A program made the position numbers and the translations under genes. Shown here piece by piece: positions 1-11,924 of a stretch of DNA of 64,000 nucleotides. The stretch's first letter is position 1, and each line of letters begins with the position of its first letter. The notes below the pieces were generated by a model. That model was not told where the DNA came from. It worked only from the letters and a program-made list of their open reading frames with translations, and made no database searches. This DNA is from Nannobrachium achirus (taxonomy: Eukaryota; Chordata; Actinopteri; Myctophiformes; Myctophidae): the NCBI GenBank assembly GCA_963921795.1, contig OY997659.1:52014995-52078994 (forward strand), given 5' to 3'.

Positions 1-110
1 GAGTTACGTCTTACGTGAACCACGTGACCAGCGCTGTGTTTCTGACCGCGCATTGGCAGAACTATGTTCTATCCGTCTGTCTTTCAATGTTATATGAGAT
101 ACTTAAAGTG

Positions 111-611
111 ACCTGCGTGAAGTTGGCACCCCATATGATGAAAAAATATATAAAAATTGTGTCATTCTTTAGTGCTGAATTTGTGCTGAATTGTGCCCTA
201 AATTTCATAATTTGTGCTGGTACCACTTTTTAGTTATTCTACATAACACCACTGTTTTGCTCCTATGTTCTACCATTATCTCTATCGCCCTCTTCTGGCC
301 ACACCACTGTAATGCTGCTGAATCTGCTAATTCATAACCATATAAATATTTATATATATATAAATATATATAAAAGCATAATTGATGATTTCAACGGCAC
401 AAATTAGAGCACATCCAGCACTAAAGAATGAGACCCTTTTTTCCCGATTTGGAGCCAAAAAATTGGGGGTGCAAGGCTCAGCAAAACTATAACTTGAAAT
501 ACCAGCAAAATTTCTAAAATTTACGGCACAATTCAGCACAAATTCAGCACTAAATAATGACACCATTTTTATATATGTTTTCAACACATGGGGTGCCAAC
601 TTCACGCAGGT
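111..611. mobile_element. 501-bp foldback element inserted in a SINE
   Basis: The arms begin ACCTGCGTGAAGTTGGCACC and end GGTGCCAACTTCACGCAGGT. Complementarity extends over about 110 bp on each side, with an AT-rich centre. CTTAAAGTG before and CTTAAACCG after suggest a target duplication within the host SINE, whose halves lie at 63-110 and 612-765. Confidence 0.7.
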
Positions 612-765
612 CTTAAACCGTGGTTCCTGCGGAAATAAGCCTCGGATTGCTAGGATCTCCTTTTAGTTGACCTTGTACCAGTGATTTGTACTGTCATGAA
701 ACTGTACTTTTTTCTATTGCAAACTTCTAATAAATTCTTCAGTCAATCAATCAAAAACTCTCTCA
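612..765 (+). mobile_element. SINE/retroposon of the (CAAT)n-tailed family, 3' half
   Basis: It contains TGGTTCCTGCGGAAATAAGC, GATCTCCTTTTAGTTGACCT and CATGAAACTGTACTTTTTTC, and ends AATCAATCAATCA. The 5' half is at 63-110. Further copies are at 9100-9290 (+), 10230-10480 (+, diverged), 7848-8052 (-), 9731-9945 (-) and 16390-16600 (-). Confidence 0.7.
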
Positions 766-1932
766 TACAAGGATCTGGTTTCAGGCAGCTACACGGACAC
801 CTCGAGTTGCCGGGGCAACCACCCGACTTCCAATTTATTTACCTGCCATTTATTAGTTTATTATTTTGACAATGTCTTTCTCTTTACACATGTTGTTATC
901 ATATTTTAGTTGACCAACAAGGACCAAAAAAGAAACAAAGAAACAGTGCCACAAATAATGAATGATTATTGAATACAAATATAAACTGGCACAACTCCCA
1001 CTAGTAAAATATAGGTTATGACTTTTGCTTTTGTTATACAGTCATGGATGTGTGTGGCTGGATGTCATGTGGATGTGTGTGGTTTATATTTTAAACAGTA
1101 GTAGCCTAATAGAAAAAGTAATAGTAAAAGTCTCTATGGTAAAAGTTAGCAGACTGGGTCCTTCAAGGGTAACGTGTTTGTAGTTGTAGTTCTTCAGAAC
1201 ACTGTTGTTGTAGCCTACATGTACAAAGTATTCTGTCACAACAGCGCCTCTACGTGGACACTCATAGTAAGTAACACAATACAGTTGGATGAAATAGACT
1301 TTTAAAATGACCAGCTCAACATGATCTACCCAAAACAATGTATGTATCTAAGGGGGCTTTGGAATAGCTGCACTGGCATTACATAATAAGACAAACACTT
1401 TTAAATAATGGGGAAAAATAGAGAAACAGTGAGGGAAAAAGTCTTCATCCCATTCTATGGAAGTGGTAGGTTTTCGGGTTTTCTGTAATGCTATACTGAC
1501 TCTTGAAAATAAAGCATTGCATTTGGGGTTTGCCTACTGGGCCCTTCTGGACCTTAATTCAAGTGACAATTACCAAAGGGGTTTTATGATTTTTTGATTA
1601 TAGCCTAAATATTTTTGGTTATATTTTAATTATATGTTTAGGGGGGCATGATACCTGCACATGCAGCCTTTGTGATCTACTGTCTGCAGTAGGGAGTTGG
1701 GGAGTTGATTTATTAACTGATTAATTTAGATTATTTAATTACAGAAAATGTTTGTGATTAAAAAAATAACACATTTTAATGGTACTTAGTTTTTGCAGCA
1801 TAGAACCTCTCTCACTGGACAAGTAGGATTTTCCCCTTCAAAATGTGACTTCAGCACCCGGGGGATGCTGAGTGGGCGGGCCGTGAATAAGGCTAATGGG
1901 AGAAGTTTTGATTAAAAAAAAGAAACTCACTC
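766..1932. other. no gene or recognised element
   Basis: AT-rich sequence. No splice-bounded coding exon, RNA gene or clear repeat is visible. Confidence 0.5.
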
Positions 1933-2096
1933 GTATTCATGGGTTGCATTTGTAGTCCTACACCAGCCATTTTGAGGACCAACACAGGTGTTTTGATTAA
2001 CGTAGTACATTGGTTCTATGCCAATCAGACACATTGAACACCTGTGTTGGTCCTTAATATGGCTGGTGTAGGTCTACAAATGCAACCCATGAATAC
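1933..2096. repeat. 164-bp foldback sequence
   Basis: GTATTCATGGGTTGCATTTG at the left is matched by CAAATGCAACCCATGAATAC at the right. The arms are about 60 bp with few mismatches, and the loop is about 45 bp. Confidence 0.9.
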
Positions 2097-2157
2097 CAAA
2101 ATGTGTTCCCAGGCAGCCCTAGATTTAACATATAGGCTACTCTCTCAAGCAAGGCCC

Positions 2158-2262
<105 letters not shown>

Positions 2263-2536
2263 GGGGGGGTCCCCAGCAAAAGTATAGCTAACATTGCATC
2301 ACTTTGAAACCACTATCCATTTACATGTTAGCTATTCAAAAAGCAGATCTACAAGCTCACAGTGTGTCACTTAGTATGGAGAGTATGGGCCAAAAGTGTG
2401 ACGTGACGGACAGACGGAGGGACGGCGGGTGGAGCTTAGATCATCAGGCTGAGCCACTCTGCTACAGGGGCGTCACACCAAACTCTGGGCCCCGGGCACA
2501 AGGATTCACTGCGGGGCCCCTGTGCTTTAACTATTG

Positions 2537-2612
2537 AAAAATAGCAGATATACAAGCTTACAGCGCGGCACCGAGTGCCGCGCTGCGAGCTTGTAGATCT
2601 GCTATTTTTGAA
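2537..2612. repeat. hairpin element copy
   Basis: A palindrome with arms AAAATAGCAGATATACAAGC and GCTTGTAGATCTGCTATTTT around CAGCGCGGCACCGAGTGCCG. The centre is GC-rich and almost perfectly self-complementary. Confidence 0.9.
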
Positions 2613-2855
2613 AAATCATGAAAATCTTTTAATATTTCAAATCCTTCTGAGGTTTTTTGAAAAACCTATATGTTTCTATGTCAGTGGAGCTCAAACCTTT
2701 TCATGTGAAGGACCCCCAAAATGGTATGTATTTGGCCACGGAACCCCATCTCAAAATATTGAGTTCCAGGGACCCCCCAGAAGCAAAATTTGAGTTACAA
2801 ATGTTCGCTTAAAAAATACATATATTCAAAGATTTGCACACATTTTCACGACTTT

Positions 2856-2934
2856 TCAAAAATAGCAGATCTACAAGCTCGCAGCGCGGCACTCGGTGCC
2901 GCGCTGTGAGCTTGTATATCTGCTATTTTTCAAT
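2856..2934. repeat. hairpin element copy
   Basis: Arms AAAATAGCAGATCTACAAGC and GCTTGTATATCTGCTATTTT around GCAGCGCGGCACTCGGTGCC. It differs from the version in the array units only around the loop. Confidence 0.9.
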
Positions 2935-3227
2935 AGCTAAAGTATAAACTAATTAAGGCCCCTCCACCACCTTGGGCCCCAGTAACTCAGTCCCACTTTC
3001 CTACCCCTTGTGACGCCCCTGCCTTTGCTACAGATGCAGAGACAAATGGGCCTCCCCGCCTGGCTGCATGCATGGAGTGGTTTGCTACCATTTGTGGATT
3101 TCTGTTAGCAGACAAGCGGAAAAAAGTCTCCTTTCCCATTGAAATGCATTGGCAGAATCCGGCCTCATGTGTAGAATAAAAGTGCGGTGTGACCGTGCCC
3201 TTACTGCTAAAAAACATTACTGACAAG

Positions 3228-3590
3228 TGTAGTGATACGCGGAAGCAGGGATTGATCCCCGGACTCCCACTCGCCAGTCCAACGCACAACCAGTCGTGCT
3301 AATAGGGCTGAGCCCAATAGGGCTGTTGTCGCTGGTTGCTACATTCACCCCCCTGGTCTTTTGGAGCACGCCCTCGCGCTTCACACATCACGCCGCGGAC
3401 CGCCGCACCCGACGTGGCACTGTTCCCTCACGCGAGGACATCACGCTCCTCATCCTGCCGACAACGCCAGATATAGTGATACGCGGAAGCGGGGATTGAA
3501 CCCAGGACTCCCACTCGCCAGTCCAACGCACAACCAGTCGTGCTAATAGGGCTGAGCCCGATTAGCAGGGCTGTTGTCGCTGGTTCATGG
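3228..3590 (-). mobile_element. two tRNA-derived SINE heads in direct repeat
   Basis: Two 110-bp copies (3228-3345 and 3474-3590) read on the minus strand GCACGACTGGTTGTGCGTTG (box A region), then GGGGATCAATCCC and GGGTTCAATCCCC (box B). About 130 bp of unassigned sequence separates them. Confidence 0.6.
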
Positions 3591-3671
3591 CTGGGTGCTA
3601 CACAAGCACAACTGATAGTATGTTGGTGTGGTTAGCTAAATTGTATCTTTCTATCCACAACTTTCCAACAT

Positions 3672-3929
3672 CCATCCATCCATCCATCCATCTTCAACCG
3701 CTTATCCGGAATCGGTTCGCGGGGGTAACAGTTCCAACTGAGACCTCCAGATTTCCTCATCCCGAGCAACTTCCTCCACTCCCTCAGGGAGCATACCGAG
3801 GCGTTCCCAAGCCAGTTTGGAGATATAATCCCTCCATCTGGTCTTTGGTCTGCCACGGGGTCTCCTCCCAGTGGGACGTGCATCGAGGACCTTCCTAGGA
3901 AGGCGCTCAGGAGGCATCCCATCGTGCAT
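3672..3929 (-). pseudogene. 3' end of a LINE reverse-transcriptase ORF
   Basis: On the minus strand the translation includes RRPRGRPKTRWRDYISKLAW and ERLGMLPEGVEEVARD, the typical C-terminus of LINE ORF2 proteins in fish. It is followed by a (GGAT)n tail at 3668-3690. The enzyme body is absent. Confidence 0.65.
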
Positions 3930-3996
3930 TGCGCCGAATGTGCAGGCAGCTTCCGGCGCCGCTGCCGAGTGTGATCTACAAGCTCACAGCGGTTGC

Positions 3997-4418
3997 TAGG
4001 GATGGGTATCGTTCACCTTTGAATCGATACGATACCTTTTTCGATACCTGGGAATCGATACGATACCCTTTCCGATACCATTTTCGATAATTTTTATTTA
4101 AGTTTAACTGCTGCGGTAGAGCAGAGGTGATGATGATGATCACACAGTGTGGCGGAGCGGAGAGTATAGACGTTGGATAATCATCATAATAATAAACATT
4201 ATAGGCTATTGTCGGCTATTTTCCACAGTAACGAGTGTAGCCTACTAAAGCAGTCATTAAACTCTCAGTAGCCCAACTGTTACAGATGCGACCGGCCAGG
4301 GGTGCCTTCCAGAGTATCGAAACGAGGTATCGTTCGTTTTTACGCGAACCGATACCCGATAGTATCGACGTCATGCAATCGATACCATTAAAAGTATCGC
4401 AGACGATACCCATCCCTA
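3997..4418. mobile_element. 422-bp hAT-type MITE inserted in a hairpin element
   Basis: Ends TAGGGATGGGTATCG and CGATACCCATCCCTA, flanked by GCGGTTGC (3989-3996) and ACGGTTGC (4419-4426), an 8-bp duplication with one mismatch. The flanks GATCTACAAGCTCACAGC and GTGAGCTTGTATGTCTGC are the two arms of a hairpin element, so the MITE landed in its loop. Confidence 0.75.
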
Positions 4419-4912
4419 ACGGTTGCATCTGCGATGCGACGTGAGCTTGTATGTCTGCTGTTAACCGGAAGTGTCCCGCAAATAATGCTACAGTGAATTC
4501 TCCCAGAAAAAGGTGGATAGGTCAAAGGGAGGTGCATTTAGAAAGCAAGGAAGGCATCAATCATACTAGCTTTAATGTAGCCTTTAATATAGCCTCAAAT
4601 ATTAAGAATTGTGATACGCTACAACCCTATAACTACTGACCCCTAGGAGGGAAGCTAGCATGTTATTGTTATTGTATATATTGAGTACTAAAAGTTGAAT
4701 TAAATAGTGAACAGTGTGCAGTAAATGCATTGTATACTGACAGTAGTTTGGTAACATGCAGTGTACCACATACTGTCGGTGTACACCAGTGTTTCTCAAC
4801 CACTGTGCCTGGGGACCTTTGGTGTGCCCCTGAGAAGGGTCAAGTGTGCCCCTTGAAACTGCTTGAAAGCCAGTATTGTATTTATCATTTTAAAAATGAT
4901 TTAAACTAGTGA

Positions 4913-4972
4913 AAACAGCCAATCTACAAACACCGCGAGGCGTTGTGTGCTTGTAGATATGCTGTTTTCACT
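4913..4972. repeat. hairpin element copy, diverged centre
   Basis: GAAAACAGCCAATCTACAAA pairs with TGCTTGTAGATATGCTGTTT around CACCGCGAGGCGTTG. Arms and centre have diverged together while keeping complementarity. Confidence 0.8.
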
Positions 4973-5489
4973 ACTTTTGTGCAACGGCCTTATATGATGA
5001 AGCAGGGCTTCTGCCCGACAGTGACGATTTACTTTGTTGGTCGCCCAGCCCCCAAAAATGGAACGAAGGCCGACATTTTATTTTAATTTTTTTCCTAATG
5101 GCCGGCCTGGACCGGCCGGGAATGAACCGGCCGTTCGGGAGTTGTCCCGCTTTTCAGAATTGACCGAATTCACGTTACGCAACTTCCTGGCGCTGACGTC
5201 ACGGTAGAAGGGGAAAAACTACTAATATCCCATAGAGTTAACACAGAAATCGCAAATTTAATGCAATTTCCGAATAGTAATGTATAAAATACGGCTAGCA
5301 TGATCAAGAACACAAGATAGTAAAAGGCACAAAGCGGTATAATTTACTTTACCGTGCGAAATAATGATTTGTTGGCTTTAAGTCCAGCTATTTCTATGTT
5401 ATTTTACCCTCCAAAGCTGACGTCAGCACCAAGAAGTTGCTGAGAAATTCGCTGAGTGCGCGTGCGTGGGCGGGCTGTGAATAGGGTCT

Positions 5490-5668
5490 ATGGCCAGCAC
5501 GTCCCTGCCTCCTGGGCGCTAGTATGTTGCAGGGACTTACCCCCAATACAACCCTTGATGCCAAGCAGGGAGGGGGGGCACTGCGTCCCAGAGTCTTTGT
5601 TAATACCTGAACAGGGTTTGAACCCCGACCTCCCAGTCTCAGGGCGGACACTCTAACCACAAGGCATT
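5490..5668 (-). mobile_element. tRNA-derived SINE
   Basis: On the minus strand GCCTTGTGGTTAGAGTGTCC (box A) and GGGGTTCAAACCCTG (box B) are followed by a body with GGTTGTATTGGGGGTAAGTC. The short frame over it is a by-product. Confidence 0.7.
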
Positions 5669-5974
5669 ATTTTCACTTCCCCAGGGCAGCACCATGGCTC
5701 CTATCTCTGTGTGCTGCTTTCTTTCCCTGGCAGGAAGCCTCATTGGCTAATGGTGGTCAAGGCCACTGATACTTTAGGTATATTTGACACCTGTTTTTGG
5801 ATGAGGTTTATATCTGACCATCAAGTCATATTTTCTGACATCTGGCCTAAACTCTTCATGTCAGCAGCATAGTGTGACAATAAATAAATAAACTACTTGA
5901 CAAACAGGAACACATCAGACACAAGTGGACACCTCACAAAAGACCAGGATCGACAACATACATGAGGGAAAGAG

Positions 5975-6172
5975 TTGTTTTTTCTTTTTAGATTTGTTTT
6001 GTTTTTTATGCCTTTATTTGATAGGATAGTAGACTGACAGGAAATGGGGAGAGAGATGGGGAATGACATGTGGCAAAGGTCATCCAGATCGGGAATCAAA
6101 CCAGCGGCGCCAGCAGGCATCATAGCCTGGTATGTGGTATGCGCCTTAACCACTAGGCCAGCGGGCGCCTGA
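5975..6172 (-). mobile_element. tRNA-derived SINE
   Basis: Read on the minus strand it opens GGCGCCCGCTGGCCTAGTGG (box A) and contains CTGGTTTGATTCCCGAT (box B). The body CCACATGTCATTCCCCATCT and the tail CTATCAAATAAAGGCAT follow. This is a standard fish tRNA-SINE layout. Confidence 0.75.
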
Positions 6173-7028
6173 GGGAGAGAGTTCTTATACTGTACATGTT
6201 CATTGTACATCTGATGGCAGTTGGCAAGAAAGAGAGTGTATTTTCGGGAGGAAAGTCATCCCCTGGCTGAAGGTGCTCACCCTATCCTGCAGATCACCAT
6301 AGAGTGGATGGGAGGGGTTAAAACCAGAGGGCACGAAAATATCAAATTACGTTTTCAGTATAGGCTACTCACCATGCAACACTTTTAAAAACACGCAGCA
6401 GAAGAAGGAAATGTTAATGTTTCTTAGAGATATTTGGGTGTGAAGTGTGGTTTACATAGGATATTATGCAAGTAACACTCAAAAGTGTGAACTTGCTACT
6501 GTAGGTTCTTTTGACAGGCTTTTTAATAGATTAAACTATCAAAATCATTAGGGCTTATCTGTGGATCACTATCATTCAAGAGGTGTCCCTGACAAGAACT
6601 TCAAGCCACTTTCACCCCTGGTTTTGGGGGGCCACCAAAATAAATGAGCTTCGGCTTCAGTCTGCGCCTTTTTCGGTGTTACCAAATGTGTTTAAAATCA
6701 AGATGAAGTGATTTTTTTCTTTGTAATGATGTAAGGCACAGAAATAAAATTCATATTCATATTCACATAGCGGAGTAGTGGTGCGGTAAGCAGTAATATT
6801 TGATACAGGGAACATCATGGCTTCAATTAAAGAAAAGGTGCAATTATGGGAAATTGCAAGTGTGGTTGCACTGTGGCACGAGTTGCGAGGAATTCACTGG
6901 GAAATGAATTCCTTTTACCATTTACAGTATTAGATATTGTGATGTCAAGTGAAGCATGATCAATTCTGTCTGATTGGACATGATATTGTCCAATCAGAAA
7001 AGGGACAAAAAACTTCCATTGAACTCAA
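6173..7028. other. no gene or recognised element
   Basis: Unique-looking intergenic sequence apart from short hAT-like words. Nothing coding is supported. Confidence 0.5.
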
Positions 7029-7420
7029 CCCAGCAACCACGGTCAGGACCTGGACCAATCAGTGACGTCTCCATTGGGGCCAGATCAAGTCAAACCATGA
7101 CTAGTCAGATCTGGCCTAGAATATCACCTGATTTCAACCAACATAAATCCTGCCCACGAAAACGGACGTCCTGGATTAATCAGAGAGGGTCCGATCGAGG
7201 CCAGATAACTAGTCAGATATGTCCCAGAATATAACCTTATATGCTCATATGTCAACTAACATTACAAACAATAACAATAATCCTATAGTCCATATGACGT
7301 CCTGGTAATGACGTCAAGATCATCCCCATATGGGCTGTGATCTGGCCGAGTTCTGAACGTCACCGGTGTCACCGGAGGACGTTATCATAACGTCATCATG
7401 ACGTCATTTGGCTTGCTGGG
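7029..7420. mobile_element. possible MITE with CCCAGCAA ends
   Basis: CCCAGCAA (7029-7036) and TTGCTGGG (7413-7420) bracket about 390 bp rich in ACGTC words (TGACGTC, AACGTCA) and in inverted TCAGATCTGG. No clear target duplication was found, so the assignment is tentative. Confidence 0.3.
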
Positions 7421-7845
7421 AATGGACTTGTGAAATTGTAAATGAAAACAGGTTTTACTTTAGGTGACATAAAAGTTTACAGTAAAAAAGGTTAAATGAA
7501 AACAGGGTTACTTTAGGTGACATAAACGTTCTCAGACCTAAAACAACTATAGTTAAATGAACAGTAGAATGATGGAAACGGTGTAGGCCTACAGTAGCCT
7601 ACAAACAACACCAGAAAAGCAGAAAGTCAGTAGAGTAATGAGCAGGAAGCTGTGCACCACAGGTGGTTTAGGCTTATGGTGTTTTTATTTTATTGTATTT
7701 ATTTATTTCTGTACTGTACCATACCATATAGACTATCAGGGGGTTTGATAATATTTCGAATTTATTTGGACACATTTGTATCATTTTAAACTTGAAGTAC
7801 AAAGTTATTTTCAGTTCTAACCAAAATGGCTATCATCTCAATGTT

Positions 7846-7847
<2 letters not shown>

Positions 7848-7880
<33 letters not shown>

Positions 7881-8052
7881 GACTTTATTAGAAGTTTGCA
7901 TAGGAAAAAGTACAGTTTCATGATGGTACAGTTCACTGCTACAAGGTCTACTAAAAGGAGATCCTAGAAAAGACTAAGCTTATTTCCATAGGAAACCATT
8001 GAAGTATCTCATATAACATTGAATGACAGTCTGATAGAACACAGTAGGCCTA
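7848..8052 (-). mobile_element. (CAAT)n-tailed SINE copy
   Basis: The (GATT)n run at the left is the tail on the minus strand. AGACTTTATTAGAAGTTTGC, GGAGATCCTAG and GAAGTATCTCATATAACATT follow. Confidence 0.7.
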
Positions 8053-8639
8053 CTAGCCTACTATGCAGTAGATATAGTCAGGAAAAAAAGGGGGAAAAAA
8101 TAAAATAAATAATACAGTACGGCTGCTGCCTGTAGGCCTAAGTGGTTTTTCAGGGCGATTTTAAAGGATGCTAGTGATCCACACTCCTTAAGGCGTTCCA
8201 CATTTTTGTGGTAGCAGAAGAACGAGTTTGACCCTTTCTTTGAGGTGACTCTGCGTTTTCTCTCAACATAATCTTGGGGATAATAATGACAAAAATGCCC
8301 TTATGTTGTTAATTTGAATGTAGGGCTACAACACAATTCTGATTTACTCAATTAAACACAAAGCTGGGAGTGAAAATTATTAATATAATGTAGGAGTGCC
8401 TTGGAGTAAAAACATATTTAGGCCTATTATTATCTGAGCCAAAAAGGTTTGGGAACCCCTGCCATATATTATGGACATGACATGCACCGCTTTACAAATA
8501 TTCTATTTACCTGCAGTGCAACAGTAATAGTCTTTAGATGGCAATGTTACAAATATAACATTTTGTATTTGCTTTAAAGACTAGATAGGGATTTTCCTTC
8601 CTGACACAAATGTAGCCAATCAGCGTGGACCGTCCCTCT

Positions 8640-9602
8640 GGTCTATGGGACGCAGAGCTCCGGAAGAAGGAAGTGCAGACGCTGATAGTAGAGTGACGTG
8701 TCAGATAGAGTTGGGATTTATGGCTCTTTGAAGTGAGCCGGATCTCTGGGATCCGTTCCTTTCAAAAAGTCGTTCAAAAGACTGGCTCATTCTAGTTACT
8801 AGTTTGTACATTTTGATTATAATTACAAATAACTTCAACCCTATATACATTTATTTCGGACATATAGGTACATACCTGCTATTTGAAAATTGCCGATCTA
8901 TTGCGACACATTGTGAGCTTGTAGATCTGCTATTAAAAAAAAAATCTACATTTTACTCATTGGAAAACCTGTGAAACAGGACATTCTGCATAATGAGTAG
9001 GCCTACGTTCTAATATTGGTACTTAAATACATTTTGATACAAATACTTTTTTTTACTTTTTTATGATTTTTCTGCTTTTGAAATTGATGTTATCCTAAAA
9101 GTACTATGTTCTATCCGTCTGTCTTTCAATGTTGTATGAGATACTTAAAATAAAGTGTGGTTCCTGTGGAAATAAGCCTTGGCTTTCTAGGATCTCCTTT
9201 TAGTAGACCTTGATTTGTGCTGTCATGATGAAACTGTACTTCTTTCTAATGCAAACTTCAAATAAATTAAAAAAAAAAAAAAAAAAAAAACTTCTACTTG
9301 ATTGCAGTATTGATATTGTTTTACTCAAGTAAAGAAATTGAGTATTTTTGTCCACACCACTGTTCATTTAGAAAGGAACGGCTCCCCTACTACTGCGAAC
9401 CGAATCCCATCGTTCATTGCAAAGAGCCGTTCAAAAGACTCGATTCGTCCGCGAACGTCCCACATCTGTAGTGTCAGAGGAGGAGGAACAGCTGAGGCTG
9501 TCAGAGAGACCAGGGTTCTTCTTATTATAACTCTATGGTTCTTCTACATGTTTATGTCTCACCTTCTCATCTTCAATCAACCTTCTCTCAGCTCTGATCA
9601 AC
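8640..9602 (+). promoter_or_regulatory. gmppa: presumed gmppa promoter and 5' UTR, split by an hAT element
   Basis: A GC-richer stretch with an ETS-type CCGGAAG at 8660-8666 lies at 8640-8705. The sequence resumes after a 765-bp transposon at 9471 with GTGTCAGAGGAGGAGGAAC and runs to the ATG at 9603. No TATA box is evident. The exact start site cannot be read from sequence alone. Confidence 0.3.
8706..9470. mobile_element. hAT-type MITE with 8-bp target duplication, nested with a SINE
   Basis: The element is flanked by GTGTCAGA at 8698-8705 and 9471-9478. Its ends are TAGAGTTGGGA on the left and TCCCACATCTGTA on the right (inverted similarity). Both ends carry GAACGGCTC/GAGCCGTTC-type motifs. 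It contains a (CAAT)-family SINE copy (about 9100-9290) and a hairpin element (8880-8935). A related sequence is at about 24950-25065. Confidence 0.65.
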
Positions 9603-9642
9603 ATGTTGAAGGCAGTCATTCTAATCGGGGGTCCGCAGAAAG
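9603..9642 (+). CDS. gmppa: gmppa coding exon 1
   Basis: The ATG at 9603 is preceded by CAAC and opens [13 protein letters not shown], the conserved GMPPA start. The exon ends one base into a Gly codon before the donor gtgagg. About 130 bp of likely 5' UTR (9471-9602) precedes it, directly after an hAT element. Confidence 0.93.
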
Positions 9643-9736
9643 GTGAGGATCTGTTCATTCACTTTATGTTAGACTGAACGCTGTGTGCTGTAGTCTGTTC
9701 TGTTGTGTTGATACTGTATGTGTGTTATGATGGAGA

Positions 9737-9770
<34 letters not shown>

Positions 9771-11835
9771 GACTTTATTAGAAGTTTGCATAGGAAAAGG
9801 TACAGTTTCATGACGGTACAGTTCACTGGTACAAGGTCTACTAAAAGGAGATCCATGAAAAGACTAAGCTTATTTCCATAGGAAACCATTGAAGTATCTC
9901 ATATAACTGAATGACAGACGGATAGAACACAGTACTATGCAGTAGATATGTAAAGAAGAGTGGGCACTGCATGGGCACTTCCATGTAAAATTGTCTATTT
10001 TGTAATATTTGGGAAATGTTCTCAAGTATAATGTCTACACCAGGGGTCTTCAACGTTTTCAGGCAAGGACCCCTTAACACACAGAGAGAGAGAGAGAGAG
10101 ATGAAGCAGGGACCCCCCCACTAACTTTTCGTAGATTCCATATAGTTTCATTGTTTGACAGCACAATCATCAGTGTATTTTGGATTCAGTATATAAAGTG
10201 TACTTGATACAGTAGTATGGTTTACTGTAAATGTCTTTCTATTTTCTATTCCTGATTTCTGACTGTTATATGATGTATTTTTGCATAGTAGCTACTGTGT
10301 ATATTTGTCTGTCATTGTATGTCTATGAATTGAGTACGATAGGACCCCAATGTAAACAAGCCATAGTGATTTCTTGGGTTTAAATGCTACTAGTAAACCT
10401 TGTATCTGCTGTCCTGTGCTTTTCCTTTGCAAACTGCTAATAAGGTATTCAATCAACCAATCAATCAATCAATCAATGATGTGAACATTATTATCAAACC
10501 AATTTATCATTATTTCTTTGACCAAAATGACTGGATATACAGGTTTTTTTTAGCACTTAAAAAATATTAGACCTTACATTTAATGTCCAAACATGTTCTA
10601 ATCACCTATAGGCTAGTAGTTAGTTTTCCACATATTTTATTCTTCTAACATTTTGGACTAATAGTCAAATGTATATGGAGGTGCCCACCCTTCCTTAGTG
10701 CCCACTCTTCCTGTAATACCATTATGAGCGTGTATTTGTGTGGTGGTAGGTTTGTTTAAATGAATGACGTGTTCATAACATGATAACACGCAAACAAACA
10801 AAGCAATTTAGCCTTTGTTTTGGTTGGATTTTAGGTACAACAACAGAACAGTAAGCAGTAGCCGATCTGTTCGTCATTGAGGCCACATGTACATTAAATT
10901 AGTTTAATTAATGTTTAATTAAATGCTATTGTCTTGCAGGCACAAGGTTCCGTCCGCTGTCTTTTGAAGTTCCCAAACCCTTGTTTCCAGTAGCTGGAGT
11001 TCCAATGCTCCAGCATCACATCGAAGCATGTGCAAAGGTGGGTGACTTCACTCCATGTAACCCTTTATGTCTGGGGTCTTCAACGTTTTTTTTTCCAACC
11101 TAGGACCCCTTAGGACCCCTTAGGACCTCTTAGGACCCCTTAGCTGAGAGAGATGAAGCAGGGAACACCTTCTACACATTGTATACAATTGTGTTGAAGA
11201 TTTAAGTTTTTCATAGATTTCATAAACTTGTTTGACAGCACGGTCATCAGTTTTGTGTAAATTCATGTTTTAGTTTGTTGGCTTGACTTATCTTTTCTAT
11301 TAATATTTTGTTTAATTTTCAGACATGTAACCACTTAAACCCTCCCTCAATACTGAGTTAGTAAACTTGACCAGTGGCTCTGTACTTGTTCTGCTATGTC
11401 CCACCGACTACTCCAAACCTCTTTGCCGAAAATAGCCGATCTAAAAGCTCACAATGCCTTGTGCCGCTTAATTTTCTTTTTCCAAAATAGTAGATCTATG
11501 TAAAAGCTCACACTGTCTTGCATCGCGACACGCTGTGAGCTTAGTATTTTTGAAGTATAAAATATAGGGTGTTCAAGTATTGTTGGAATACACTATAGTC
11601 TTTCTTATTAATGTCCTGGGGAAATATACAATATTTTGTTTGAATCAGCCTGCGTCTCTAGTTTCTGATGTACTTCTGTCTGATATGTGTGCTATTATGT
11701 GTTCCCAAGGTTCCCAACATGAAGGAGATTCTGCTCATGGGCTTTTATCAACCAAACGAAGAACTCACCAGGTTCCTGACCAACGCACAGCAGGAATTCA
11801 AGATCTCCATCAGGTAAACCACACAGCCAGGAGGA

Positions 11836-11924
<89 letters not shown>

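Larger units (their letters stand above)
2465..3021. mobile_element. 557-bp hAT-like MITE carrying two hairpin elements
   Basis: Inverted ends CAGGGGCGTCACA and TGTGACGCCCCTG have a probable imperfect 8-bp duplication (CTCTGCTA before, CTTTGCTA one base after the right end). The interior includes a stretch with CAAACCTTTTCATGTGAAGG that also occurs, reversed, in each array unit near 31330-31380. Confidence 0.6.

Noticed and set aside
3228..3590. Genuine tRNA genes
   Set aside because: Box A and box B are present, but the cloverleaf is degenerate and the copies continue into SINE bodies; the same holds at 5490-5668 and 5975-6172.
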